In this document: one piece after another, positions 17,600 through 25,670 of the stretch
Layout of the letters: each line of letters opens with the position of its first letter
How positions within the stretch are numbered: the stretch's first letter is position 1
Assembly (NCBI RefSeq): GCF_016907315.1
Contig: NZ_JAFBBS010000001.1
Coordinates: 1,860,001-1,924,000, forward strand
DNA: 64,000 nucleotides
Source: Microbacterium esteraromaticum
GTDB taxonomy: Bacteria; Actinomycetota; Actinomycetes; Actinomycetales; Microbacteriaceae
Direction: 5' to 3'
Position numbers and translations under genes: made by a program
Notes under the pieces: model-generated
Told to the model about the DNA's origin: nothing
Databases searched by the model: none
The model's input: the letters and a program-made list of their open reading frames with translations, nothing else

Positions 17600-17639
17600 C
17601 TGAGGCCCCTGCTCCGGATGCTCGGTGCAGGGGCCTCAG
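17600..17639 (+). terminator. Terminator between the betaine importer and the rhodanese gene
   Basis: Perfect 13-bp inverted repeat, CTGAGGCCCCTGC at 17600-17612 and GCAGGGGCCTCAG at 17627-17639, 14-nt loop. It lies between convergent genes and probably works in both directions. Confidence 0.75.
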
Positions 17640-17650
17640 TGCATCCGCGG

Positions 17651-18079
17651 TCAGTGCGTGTCGGCAGTGACGAGGGGGTCCGTGTCGTGGCGGGACGTGA
17701 CGCCGTCCTTCTCGATGGGGAAGCCATTGCGCACCCAGTACTCGTACCCGCCCAGCAGTTCGCGGGTGTCGAGCCCGGCCGCGAGCAGCTCGCGCGCGGT
17801 GGCGGTGGCGCCGTTGCAGCCGGGCCCCCATCCGTACACGATGAGCGTGCGGTGGCGCGGCAGCTCGGCGATCAGAGCATCCATCGTCGCCTTCGGCAGG
17901 TGCAGGGCGCCGGCGATGTGGCCGTGATCCCATGACTCCTGCCGCCGGGTGTCGACGAGCACCGCCTCGCCGGCGTCGACGGCCGCGGCTGCTGCGACGA
18001 CGTCGATCTCGAAGGCCAGACGCGTGTCGACGTGCGCGAGGCGGGCGGCGATCGATGCAGGCTCCGCGTTCTCAGCCAC
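17651..18079 (-). CDS. Rhodanese-like domain protein
   Basis: Single rhodanese domain, 142 aa. It shows the domain landmarks AVLVDTRRQESWDHGHIAGALHLP and the active-site loop YGWGPGCNGATATA with a candidate persulfide-forming cysteine, though the loop is longer and Gly-rich compared with classical CRxGx[RT]. Start is GTG and overlaps the end of the upstream regulator gene by 8 nt, so the two form an operon. Which sulfur donor or acceptor is used is not evident. Confidence 0.85.
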   Translation of the reverse strand: MAENAEPASIAARLAHVDTRLAFEIDVVAAAAAVDAGEAVLVDTRRQESWDHGHIAGALHLPKATMDALIAELPRHRTLIVYGWGPGCNGATATARELLAAGLDTRELLGGYEYWVRNGFPIEKDGVTSRHDTDPLVTADTH

Positions 18080-18794
18080 GGGTGCGGGTCTCGTCGAGGT
18101 ACGAGTAGGCCGTGACGCGCGAGATGTTCAGCCGCTTGGCGATCGTCTGGATCGACTTGCGCATCTGGGTGACGCCGCGCTGGTCGAGCTTCTCGAGCAC
18201 GGCGATCTTGTCGTCTCGCGTCATCTGCGCGACGGGGCGGCCGATCTCGCCGATCGCTTCGGCGATCATCTGGTCCATCACCGAGCCCATGTCGGTGCCG
18301 AAGTGCTCCTGGGGTGCGTCGGGAGCGGTGTTCGCCACCGGCAGCAGTGCCTCGAGCATGTTGCGTGCCTGCTGCAGCGGGCTGAGGTCGACGTTGATGC
18401 AGAACGAGGCGATGATGTCGCCGGCTGCGTTGTGGAAGTACACCGACGAGCAGCGCAGCTCGCGTCCGTCGCTGGTGACCGCGCGGTAGCCGAAAGCGTC
18501 GTGGTTCTTCTGGCGGTCTTTCATGACGTCGATGCCCAGCGAGGTCGACGGCCCGCCCACGGCGCGACCCGTGACGTGGCCGTTCTCGATCGCCATGATG
18601 GTGTGCCCGAGGTCGACGTCCGCACCGTCGAGGTTGTGCAGCACCACCTCGACCGAAGGCCCGGCGGCGGTCGCCAGGGCGCGCATCACGGGGCGGTACA
18701 GCCGCAGCACCTCTTCGGCGCTCTCGTACGTCTGTCGCGCGGCGTCTTCTGCCAGAGCCGTCGCTGCTTCACTTATCGCCGTCTGTGTCGTCAT
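18072..18794 (-). CDS. YheO/DauR-type PAS and helix-turn-helix regulator
   Basis: 240 aa. Residues about 25-135 form the YheO-like PAS domain (LYRPVMRALATAAGPSVEVVLHNLDG, then GDIIASFCINVDLSP). The C-terminus is the family's HTH_22 domain: KIAVLEKLDQRGVTQMRKSIQTIAKRLNISRVTAYSYLDETR. DauR of this family represses D-arginine catabolism in Pseudomonas (family knowledge). It is divergent from an MFS transporter with an A/T-rich 148-bp gap between them, so I infer it controls that transporter and perhaps the D-amino-compound genes downstream. Operon with the rhodanese gene. Confidence 0.9.
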   Translation of the reverse strand: MTTQTAISEAATALAEDAARQTYESAEEVLRLYRPVMRALATAAGPSVEVVLHNLDGADVDLGHTIMAIENGHVTGRAVGGPSTSLGIDVMKDRQKNHDAFGYRAVTSDGRELRCSSVYFHNAAGDIIASFCINVDLSPLQQARNMLEALLPVANTAPDAPQEHFGTDMGSVMDQMIAEAIGEIGRPVAQMTRDDKIAVLEKLDQRGVTQMRKSIQTIAKRLNISRVTAYSYLDETRTRG

Positions 18795-18837
18795 CGTCCA
18801 CCTACAAACTGTTCAGCTTTACAAAAAATATTCAATC

Positions 18838-18867
18838 TAGACATTCTGTCTCTACTTCGGTTATCTT
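18838..18867 (+). promoter_or_regulatory. Candidate promoter of the MFS transporter gene
   Basis: TAGACA at 18838-18843 and TATCTT at 18862-18867 with an 18-bp spacer, in an unusually A/T-rich stretch (from about 18805) for this window. It is the shared control region of the divergent YheO-type regulator and the transporter. Confidence 0.4.
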
Positions 18868-18942
18868 AGCGTCCACAGCACTTCCCGTCGAGGGTGACGA
18901 ACCCGGACGGATCTCCACCCCCCACTGAGCAAGGAGGCTCCC

Positions 18943-20292
18943 ATGGCCACAGTCGCATCGAGCGGCTTGACGCCGAAGCAGCGGAAGACCGTCGCCGGCG
19001 GCGCGATCGGCACGCTGATCGAGTACTACGACTACTACCTGTACGGTCTGGCCTCGGCCGCCGTCTTCCCGGCCGTCTTCTTCTCGACCGAAGACCCCGT
19101 GATCGCGCAGCTGTCGTCGTTCGCGACGTTCGCCGTCGGGTTCTTCCTGCGTCCGGTCGGCGGCATCGTCTGGGGCATCATCGGCGACCGCGTCGGCCGC
19201 AAGGTCGTGCTGATGAGCACCGTGGTCGGCATGGGGCTCGCCACGACGGGCATCGGCCTCATCCCCTCCGATCAGGCCATCGGCATCGCCGCTCCGCTGC
19301 TGCTGCTCTTCTTCCGCCTCTGCCAAGGCTTCTTCGTCGGCGGCGAGATGGGCGGTGCCGCGACGATGGTCGTCGAGGCCGCGCCGATCGGCAAGAAGGG
19401 CCTGTACGGCGCCTTCCTGATCAGCGGTGCCGGCGTCGCCAACGTCGTCTCGGGTGGTCTGATGGCAGGCCTCGGCCTGACCCCCGGCTCGTGGTTCATC
19501 GAGTGGGGATGGCGCATCCCGTTCGTGTTCTCGATGGTGCTCGCGATCGCCGCGGTGATCCTGCGTCGCCACCTCGAGGAGTCAGAGGAGTTCACGACCA
19601 CCACCACGCTGCTCATCTCGGCGACCGGCAAGAAGCACAACCCCCTCGTCGAGGCGTTCCGTCACCCGAAGAACACGATCCTCGGCATCCTGATCGGCCT
19701 CCCCCAGTCGATCGCCGGCTACGTGATCCTCACCTACGGCCTCAGCTTCATGGTCTCGAACAAGAACCTGCCGGCCTGGATGGGCTTCGCGGGCACGATG
19801 ATCGTCGGCCTGCTGCAGATCGTCGTCGCCCCGCTGTGGGGCCACATCTCCGACCGGATCGGTCGTCGCACGGTCTACGTCATCGGATGCCTCGGCTTCG
19901 CCGCCATGGTCTACCCGGCGTTCGCGCTGTTCAGCACCGGCAACATGTGGCTGATCTGGCTCGGTCAGATCGTCGGCTTCGTGGTCTTCGGCGTCGCCAT
20001 GCAGGCCACACTTGCGACCATGCTCGCCGAGATGTTCGACCCCGAGGCGCGCACCACGGGCGTCAACATCGGGTACCAGATCTCGAACACCCTCGGCGGC
20101 GGCCTCGCGCCGATCATCTGCGTCGCCCTCGTGGCGGCAGCGGGCGGGGCGTTCTGGCCCGTCGTGGTCTACGCCGCGGTGATCGCGGTCGTGGGCGTGA
20201 TCGCCACGATGATGGCATCCATCCGTCCCGACGTCGAGGGCGCCGGTCGCCTGCACGAGCTCGCCGTGGCGCCCCGGGTGTCGGCCGACTGA
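18943..20292 (+). CDS. MFS transporter, metabolite:H+ symporter (MHS) family
   Basis: 12-helix membrane transporter, 449 aa. The MHS signatures are visible: GAIGTLIEYYDYYLYGLAS in helix 1, VGFFLRPVGGIVWGIIGDRVGRKVVL between helices 2 and 3, LCQGFFVGGEMGGAATM in helix 4, and the second half motif PLWGHISDRIGRRTVYVIG. Family members import organic acids, betaines and related compounds with protons. Start ATG follows AAGGAGG. Given its neighbours it is a candidate importer for the substrate of the aldolase/kinase/deacylase block. Confidence 0.92.
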   Translation: MATVASSGLTPKQRKTVAGGAIGTLIEYYDYYLYGLASAAVFPAVFFSTEDPVIAQLSSFATFAVGFFLRPVGGIVWGIIGDRVGRKVVLMSTVVGMGLATTGIGLIPSDQAIGIAAPLLLLFFRLCQGFFVGGEMGGAATMVVEAAPIGKKGLYGAFLISGAGVANVVSGGLMAGLGLTPGSWFIEWGWRIPFVFSMVLAIAAVILRRHLEESEEFTTTTTLLISATGKKHNPLVEAFRHPKNTILGILIGLPQSIAGYVILTYGLSFMVSNKNLPAWMGFAGTMIVGLLQIVVAPLWGHISDRIGRRTVYVIGCLGFAAMVYPAFALFSTGNMWLIWLGQIVGFVVFGVAMQATLATMLAEMFDPEARTTGVNIGYQISNTLGGGLAPIICVALVAAAGGAFWPVVVYAAVIAVVGVIATMMASIRPDVEGAGRLHELAVAPRVSAD

Positions 20293-20302
20293 CCTGCTGG
20301 TG

Positions 20303-20385
20303 CGCCGAGTGCACGTTGAAACGCCGAGTGCACCGCCTGTTCACGCGAACAGGCGGTGCACTCGGCGGCATGCGGTGCTCTCGGC
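20303..20385. repeat. Nested palindrome, CGCCGAG family, 21-bp perfect core
   Basis: The core is a perfect 21-bp inverted repeat, 20322-20342 against 20347-20367, with a 4-nt loop; the left arm starts CGCCGAGTGCACCGCC. Outer partial copies flank it: CGCCGAGTGCACG from 20303 and GGTGCTCTCGGCG ending at 20385. It separates the convergent transporter and aldolase genes and should also terminate transcription. Same nested architecture as the element at 10167. Confidence 0.85.
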
Positions 20386-20418
20386 GCCGCGTCCGTCTGA
20401 CGCGGCGCCGCACGGGCC

Positions 20419-21021
20419 TCAGGCGAGCAGCTGGGCGAGCGCGGGCAGCTGGCTCTCGTCTTCGAGCGCCGAGCCGACGGCCACCACGCGCACGCCGGCG
20501 TCGAGGTACGACCGGGCGTTGCCCGAGTCCATTCCGCCCGTGGCGACGAAGTGCGCCTGCGGGAACGGCCCGCGCATGGCGGGGAACCATCCGGTGCCGA
20601 GCAGTGACGCGGGGAACGCCTTCAGCCAGGTCAGGCCCTCGCCGAGTGCGTGCTGCACCTCGGTCGCCGTCGAGACGCCGGGCAGCGGCGGAAGTCCGGC
20701 CTCGTGCGAGGCCCGCACGACGTCGACGTCGAAACCGGGGCTGACGGTGAACGCCGCACCGGCGTCAGCAGCCTGTCGCACGTGCTCGAGCGAGACGACG
20801 GTGCCGGCGCCGACGGTCAGCCCGCGTTCGCGCGCAGCCTGGGCGACAACGCGCAGCGCCTCGACATCGGTCGGCGTCTGCACGGGGACCTCGACGGCGG
20901 TGATGCCGAGATCCCAGGCGCGGGTCGCGGTGGCGAGCGTGCGCTCTACCCCCATGCCGCGCAGGATCGCCATCAGGGGCACGTCGCGGAAGATGTCTTC
21001 GAAGACGGAGTTCTCGGTCAT
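20419..21021 (-). CDS. eda: 2-dehydro-3-deoxy-6-phosphogluconate (KDPG) aldolase
   Basis: Class I aldolase of 200 aa that splits KDPG into pyruvate and glyceraldehyde 3-phosphate. The catalytic Glu lies in ITAVEVPVQT, the Schiff-base Lys in LKAFPASLLG, and the phosphate-binding loops are VGAGTV and ATGGMDSGNARSYLDAG. Size is normal for the family. The start is ATG at 21021; the longer open frame overlaps the upstream kinase gene. It is 13 nt downstream of the kinase stop, consistent with an operon in pathway order. Confidence 0.92.
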   Translation of the reverse strand: MTENSVFEDIFRDVPLMAILRGMGVERTLATATRAWDLGITAVEVPVQTPTDVEALRVVAQAARERGLTVGAGTVVSLEHVRQAADAGAAFTVSPGFDVDVVRASHEAGLPPLPGVSTATEVQHALGEGLTWLKAFPASLLGTGWFPAMRGPFPQAHFVATGGMDSGNARSYLDAGVRVVAVGSALEDESQLPALAQLLA

Positions 21022-21034
21022 GTTCGATCGCCTT

Positions 21035-21967
21035 TCAGGCTCGGTCGGGGGTTTCGTCGTGGGGAGGATCGGGCAGCAGGTCGCCGGTGGACTGCAGCAC
21101 GAGGTGCGCGCGCCGGTGGCCGGCATGAAGTCGGTCGTCGGCCTCGGCGCCGTTCAGGTGCGCCGCGAGGTAGCCGGCCGCGAAGGCGTCGCCGGCTCCG
21201 ACCGCCTCGACGACCTCGGTCGTGATCGCGGGGGCGAAGGTGCGCATGTCGGTGTCGCCTCGTCGCTCGTACTCGATGGCTCCCACGTCGCCGTCCTTGA
21301 CGATGAGCAGCGCGGGCTCGGGCAGCAGAGCGCGCACCGCGTCGGCATCTGCGGTGCCCCACAGCCCATCGGCCTCGTCGAGGCCCACGAAGACGAGATC
21401 GGCCCGGCGGGCGAGGTCGAGCAGAGCGGGCGCGGCGGCACCCGGCTGCCACAGCGCCGCTCGGTGGTTGACGTCGAAGCTCAGGATGCCGTCGCCCGCC
21501 GCCACGCGGTCTATGACCGAGTCGATGAGCGCGGCGCAGCTGCGCGAGAGCGCCGGCGTGATGCCCGAGATGTGCACGAGGTCGGCCCGCTCGAGCGGAA
21601 CGTCGGCGATCGACTCGGGAGTCATCGCCGAGGCCGCGGAACCGCGGCGGTAGTACAGCACGCCCTTGCCGGGGTCTTTGAAGTAGACGCCAGTGGGGGC
21701 CTTCGGATCGCTCGTCACCCAGCCGACGTCGACGCCGTGCGAGGCGACCTCGCCGCGCACGCGCACGCCCAGCGCATCGTCGCCGACGGCGCTGACCCAG
21801 GCGGTCGGGATGCCGAGCTGCGCCGCGTGGATCGCGACGTTCGACTCGGCGCCGCCGATCAGCAGCCGCACCTCCTGCGTGGTGGCGAGGGGCTCGGGGC
21901 GAGCGGGAGCGATGAGAGCCATCGTCTCGCCGATCGCGATCAGGCGTGGTGCGGAGGTGTCGGGCAT
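21035..21967 (-). CDS. kdgK: 2-keto-3-deoxygluconate kinase, PfkB family
   Basis: 310 aa sugar kinase. PfkB signatures: GETMALIAP at the N-terminus, LLIGGAESNVAIHAAQLG, and the C-terminal catalytic motif TTEVVEAVGAGDAFAAGYLAAHL with the GAGD anion hole and catalytic Asp. YYRRGSAASAM and the paired aldolase gene are typical of KDG kinases. Two ATGs, 21967 and 21976, are possible starts; neither has a clear Shine-Dalgarno. It is divergent from the PLP enzyme gene, with palindromic sequence between. Confidence 0.9.
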   Translation of the reverse strand: MPDTSAPRLIAIGETMALIAPARPEPLATTQEVRLLIGGAESNVAIHAAQLGIPTAWVSAVGDDALGVRVRGEVASHGVDVGWVTSDPKAPTGVYFKDPGKGVLYYRRGSAASAMTPESIADVPLERADLVHISGITPALSRSCAALIDSVIDRVAAGDGILSFDVNHRAALWQPGAAAPALLDLARRADLVFVGLDEADGLWGTADADAVRALLPEPALLIVKDGDVGAIEYERRGDTDMRTFAPAITTEVVEAVGAGDAFAAGYLAAHLNGAEADDRLHAGHRRAHLVLQSTGDLLPDPPHDETPDRA

Positions 21968-21987
21968 GGTTACCATGATGAGGCGGC

Positions 21988-22015
21988 GTGTGCACACACT
22001 GCAATGCACGTTGCA
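21988..22015. promoter_or_regulatory. Palindromic operator candidates between kdgK and the PLP enzyme gene
   Basis: A perfect 10-bp palindrome GTGTGCACAC at 21988-21997 and, adjoining, the imperfect palindrome TGCAATGCACGTTGCA at 22000-22015 (12 of 16 positions symmetric). The region sits 20-50 bp from both divergent starts. The IclR-type regulator encoded in the plus-strand operon is the obvious candidate binder. Confidence 0.45.
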
Positions 22016-22043
22016 ATATACGCACAACGAGGAGAAGACCCAC

Positions 22044-23288
22044 ATGAGCGATGAGCTGCTGACGGCGCGCGACAAGGGCATCCCGGATCGGGCGATCGGC
22101 ATGACGGCATCCGCCTTCCTCGCCACCGAGCCTCGACTCGACGAGTTCTGGACCCCGCTGATCGTGCTCGACGATGCCGCGATGCGCGCCAACGTCGCCA
22201 CGATGGCCGACTGGTGCACCGCGAACGGCCTCGAGATCATGCCGCACGGCAAGACCACCATGGCGCCCGAGCTGTGGCAGCGTCAGCTCGATGCCGGCGC
22301 CCTCGGCATCACCCTCGCGACAATGGGGCAGGTGCGCACCGGCCGCGACCTCGGGCTCGACTCGATCATGCTCGCCAACGCGGCCGTCGATGCACGTTCG
22401 CTCGCATGGCTCGCCGGCGAGCTCGCCGACCCCGGCTTCCGCTTCGTGTGCTGGGCCGACTCGCTCGCCACCGTCGACGCGATGGAGCGGGGCCTGCGAG
22501 CCGCGGGCGTGCCCAGGCCGGTCGACGTGTGCGTCGAGCTCGGCGCCGCGGGCGGACGCACCGGTGCTCGCTCGATCGCCGAGGCCGTGCAGATCGCCGA
22601 GCGCCTCGCCGCGTCGGACGTGCTGCGGCTGGCAGGCGTCTCGGGGTACGAGGGCAGCCTCGCGCACGACCGCTCCGCCGCCGGACTCGACGGGGTCCGC
22701 GCCTACCTCGAGGCGCAGCTCGAGCTGCACCGCGCGATCACCCCGCTGTACGACGACGGCGAGCTCTACGTGACCGCAGGCGGCAGCGCCTACTTCGAGA
22801 TCGTCGCCGACGTGTGGTCGGGTGCCGAGCGCGACGGCCGCACCCGCTTCACCCTGCGCTCGGGCGCGTACATCGTGCACGACGACGGGTTCTACCGCAG
22901 CATCTCGCCGTTCGACGAGGGTGGCACCGGTGCCGGTCCGCACTTCGTCAACGCGATGCACGGCGTCGCCAGGGTCGTCTCCCGGCCCGAGGCCGGTCTG
23001 GCGCTGGTTGATGCCGGAAAGCGCGACCTGCCGTATGACGAGGGCCTGCCGATCCCGCGCGCCGCGGCCCCCGATCTGGCCGGACCATGGCATCCGGTCG
23101 ACGCGACCGTGTCGGCGATGAACGACCAGCACTCCTACGTGCGGCCCGCAGATCCCCTCGCGGTGGGCGAGGTCGTGCGCTTCGGTCTGTCGCACCCGTG
23201 CACCGCCTTCGACAAGTGGCGCGTGATGCCTGTGGTCGACTCGATCGAGTCGGGCGTGGTCATCGACCTGATCCGCACCTGGTTCTGA
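22044..23288 (+). CDS. PLP-dependent DSD1/D-threonine aldolase-like enzyme (candidate D-glucosaminate dehydratase)
   Basis: 414 aa, alanine-racemase-type fold III. The PLP Lys is in EIMPHGKTTMAPELW. The metal site of D-serine dehydratase-like enzymes is the C-terminal GLSHPCTAFDKW (His-x-Cys). Members cleave or deaminate D-beta-hydroxy amino acids: D-threonine aldolase, D-serine dehydratase, and PLP-type D-glucosaminate dehydratase, which I recall as related. Start ATG follows GAGGAGAAG. Linked KDG kinase and KDPG aldolase genes favour deamination to 2-keto-3-deoxygluconate over threonine cleavage; that is inference. First gene of a four-gene operon. Confidence 0.85.
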   Translation: MSDELLTARDKGIPDRAIGMTASAFLATEPRLDEFWTPLIVLDDAAMRANVATMADWCTANGLEIMPHGKTTMAPELWQRQLDAGALGITLATMGQVRTGRDLGLDSIMLANAAVDARSLAWLAGELADPGFRFVCWADSLATVDAMERGLRAAGVPRPVDVCVELGAAGGRTGARSIAEAVQIAERLAASDVLRLAGVSGYEGSLAHDRSAAGLDGVRAYLEAQLELHRAITPLYDDGELYVTAGGSAYFEIVADVWSGAERDGRTRFTLRSGAYIVHDDGFYRSISPFDEGGTGAGPHFVNAMHGVARVVSRPEAGLALVDAGKRDLPYDEGLPIPRAAAPDLAGPWHPVDATVSAMNDQHSYVRPADPLAVGEVVRFGLSHPCTAFDKWRVMPVVDSIESGVVIDLIRTWF

Positions 23289-23299
23289 GGGGAAGCAGC

Positions 23300-24910
23300 A
23301 TGTCCGGTCGCACAGTCCTGCGCGGTGGCTCCGTGGTGGCATCCGGCGACGTCGTCGCAGCGGATGTCGCTATAGAAGGCGACCTCATCGTCGCCGTCGG
23401 CGACGTCGACAGCCGGCCGGACGATCGCGTCATCGACGCGACCGGCCGCCTCGTTCTGCCCGGATTCATCGACGCGCACTCGCACGCCGACGGCATGCTG
23501 CGCGACCCCGACGTCACCAGGGCGCTGCTGCGGCAGGGCGTCACGACGATCATCGGCGGGCAGGACGGCGTCTCGTACGCACCAGGCGACGGCGCCTACG
23601 CCAGCGGGTACTTCGCGGCGATCAACGGGCCCCACCCGACCTACTCCGGCGGCGGCATCGCCGAGCTGCTGGATGCCGTCGACGGCGCCTCGGCGCTGAA
23701 CGCGGGCTACCTGGTGCCCGCAGGCACCGTGCGCTTCGAGGTGTGCGGGCGCAGCAGCGCGGTCGCGACCGACGCCGAACGGCGGCGCATGGTCGCCCTC
23801 GTCGAGCAGGGGATGGCCGACGGCGCGCTGGGCCTGTCGACCGGGCTCGATTACGTGCCCGGCATCTTCCAGGACGCTGAGGAGATCGCCGCGCTCTGCA
23901 CCCCGGTCGCACGCGCCGGCGGCGTGTACGTCAGCCACATGCGCGGCGGGTACGAGGCGAACACCGCGGCCGGCATCGCCGAGATGGTCGACATCTCGCG
24001 ACGCGCCGCAGCGGATGCCGGTGCCGCCCTGCCCGTGCACGTCTCGCACCTGCACGCCGACGCCGACATCGTGCTCGAGCAGCTCGACGCGTTCGCGGCA
24101 GCCGGAGTCGAAGCCACCTTCGACGCGTACCCGTACATCCGCGGCTGCACCCTGCTGGGCATGCCGCTGCTGCCGCCCGAGATCTCGGCGCTGCCGGTCG
24201 ACGAGGTCGTCGCCCTGCTCGGCGACCCGCTCGGACGCGAGGCCCTGCGCGACACGTGCGTGCAGCGCGCCTCGAACAGCCCGAGCCTCGGCCCTGACTG
24301 GCCCGACATGATCACGCTCGCCCACATCGCGGCATCCGACTTCGCCTGGGCGCACGGCCTCACCCTGCGCGAGGCCGCCGCGCGCGCAGGTGCCGACCCG
24401 ATGCACTTCGCGCTCGATCTGCTCGCGGCCTCGCGCATGGAGAGCAGCGCCGTCATGGCCGTGCGGAACCCCCGACCCGCCACCGAGCTCGCCCGCATCT
24501 TCGCGCACCCGGGTCACATCGGCGGCTCCGACGGCATCTGGGTCGGCGCGCACCCGCATCCGCGGGCGGCCGGCTCGTTCGCGCGGTACCTGCGCGAGTT
24601 CGTGCGCGAGCTCGGCACGTGGACGTGGGCGGATGCCGTGCATCACCTCTCTGCTCAGCCGGCGCGTCGCTTCGGTCTCGGTCGCCGTGGAGTGATCGAG
24701 GAGGGCGCGATCGCCGACGTGCTGCTCGTCGACCCCGAGACCGTCGCCGACGGCGCCACCTACGAGCAGCCCCGCACCCTCGCCACCGGCATCGACGACG
24801 TCTTCGTCGCCGGGGTGCAGGTGCTCGCCGGCGGAGAGCCGACCGGGGCGCTTCCCGGCCGCGGCCTGCGTCACGAGCCACGCCGCGACGTGAGTCGAGG
24901 GGATGCCTGA
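23300..24910 (+). CDS. N-acyl-D-amino-acid deacylase (D-aminoacylase) family amidohydrolase
   Basis: 536 aa. Amidohydrolase landmarks: LVLPGFIDAHSHADG (first metal His pair), LPVHVSHLHADAD (His), TFDAYPYIRGCTLLG and GSDGIWVGAHPHPRAAGSFARYLREFV, the last being specific to D-aminoacylases. One difference is that the stretch after GVTTIIGG reads QDG, where classical D-aminoacylase has a metal-bridging Cys in NCG. Start ATG lies 11 nt after the PLP enzyme gene. Its role would be to remove an N-acyl group from a D-amino acid so that the preceding enzyme can act. The stop overlaps the IclR start. Confidence 0.85.
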   Translation: MSGRTVLRGGSVVASGDVVAADVAIEGDLIVAVGDVDSRPDDRVIDATGRLVLPGFIDAHSHADGMLRDPDVTRALLRQGVTTIIGGQDGVSYAPGDGAYASGYFAAINGPHPTYSGGGIAELLDAVDGASALNAGYLVPAGTVRFEVCGRSSAVATDAERRRMVALVEQGMADGALGLSTGLDYVPGIFQDAEEIAALCTPVARAGGVYVSHMRGGYEANTAAGIAEMVDISRRAAADAGAALPVHVSHLHADADIVLEQLDAFAAAGVEATFDAYPYIRGCTLLGMPLLPPEISALPVDEVVALLGDPLGREALRDTCVQRASNSPSLGPDWPDMITLAHIAASDFAWAHGLTLREAAARAGADPMHFALDLLAASRMESSAVMAVRNPRPATELARIFAHPGHIGGSDGIWVGAHPHPRAAGSFARYLREFVRELGTWTWADAVHHLSAQPARRFGLGRRGVIEEGAIADVLLVDPETVADGATYEQPRTLATGIDDVFVAGVQVLAGGEPTGALPGRGLRHEPRRDVSRGDA

Positions 24911-25641
24911 TGTCGCAGAGCGTCACCCGGGCCGCCGGCATCCTCAGCGCCCTCGCCGCCGAGACCGCGACGGTGAACGAGCTGGCCGAGAAGTTCGGCA
25001 TACACCGCTCGACCATGTTCCGCGAGCTGCAGAGCCTCGAGCAGGTCGGCTTCGTGCGCAGGCAGAGCGACGGGCGCTACGCGGTCGGCATGCAGCTCGC
25101 CGTTCTGGGCGGCGCGGCCCTCGAGCAGCTCGACCTGCGCGGCGCGGCCTTCGCGCACGTGCGCCGGCTGCACCGGATCGTCGGCAACACCCTGCACGTC
25201 GGCGCGCTGATCGGCGATGAGATCGTCTACGTCGACAAGGTCGAAGACGCCGCGGGCGTGCGCATGTACTCCCGTGTCGGTGCATCCGTGCTGCCCTACT
25301 GCAGCGGCATCGGCAAGGCGATCCTGGCCGAGCTGCCCGTGGATCGCCGTGATGCCGTGCTGGCCGGCAGCGACTGGCATCCGCACACAGCTAATACGCT
25401 GACCACCCGCGCCGCCCTCGACGCCGACCTCGCCCTCACCGCCCGCCGCGGATGGGCGTTCGACGACGCCGAGTTCGAGGACTTCGTCGGCTGCGTCGCC
25501 GTGCCGATCGTCACGTCCGCCGGCGTCGTGGGGGCCCTGTCGCTCACGGCGCTGCGCGTCGCCCAGAACCGCGCGCAGCTCGAGCAGCGCGTGCCCATGC
25601 TGCGCGAGACCGCAGCCGAGATCTCCCACCAGCTGGGATGA
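24910..25641 (+). CDS. IclR-family transcriptional regulator
   Basis: 243 aa. N-terminal winged helix: AAGILSALAAETATVNELAEKFGIHRSTMFRELQSLEQVGFVRR. C-terminal IclR effector domain with GALIGDEIVYVDKVE, YCSGIGKAILAEL and GCVAVPIVTSAGVVGALSLTAL. The start ATG overlaps the deacylase stop (TGATG). It lies inside the putative amino-sugar-acid operon and probably controls it through the palindromes at 21988-22015. Confidence 0.93.
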   Translation: MSQSVTRAAGILSALAAETATVNELAEKFGIHRSTMFRELQSLEQVGFVRRQSDGRYAVGMQLAVLGGAALEQLDLRGAAFAHVRRLHRIVGNTLHVGALIGDEIVYVDKVEDAAGVRMYSRVGASVLPYCSGIGKAILAELPVDRRDAVLAGSDWHPHTANTLTTRAALDADLALTARRGWAFDDAEFEDFVGCVAVPIVTSAGVVGALSLTALRVAQNRAQLEQRVPMLRETAAEISHQLG

Positions 25642-25670
25642 ACAGAACCGAGAAAGAAGGAGAAGAGAAG

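Noticed and set aside
23135..24874. Minus-strand frame of 579 codons opposite the D-aminoacylase gene
   Set aside because: Val/Arg/Gly/His-rich antisense frame without motifs; the plus-strand frame has all amidohydrolase signatures.
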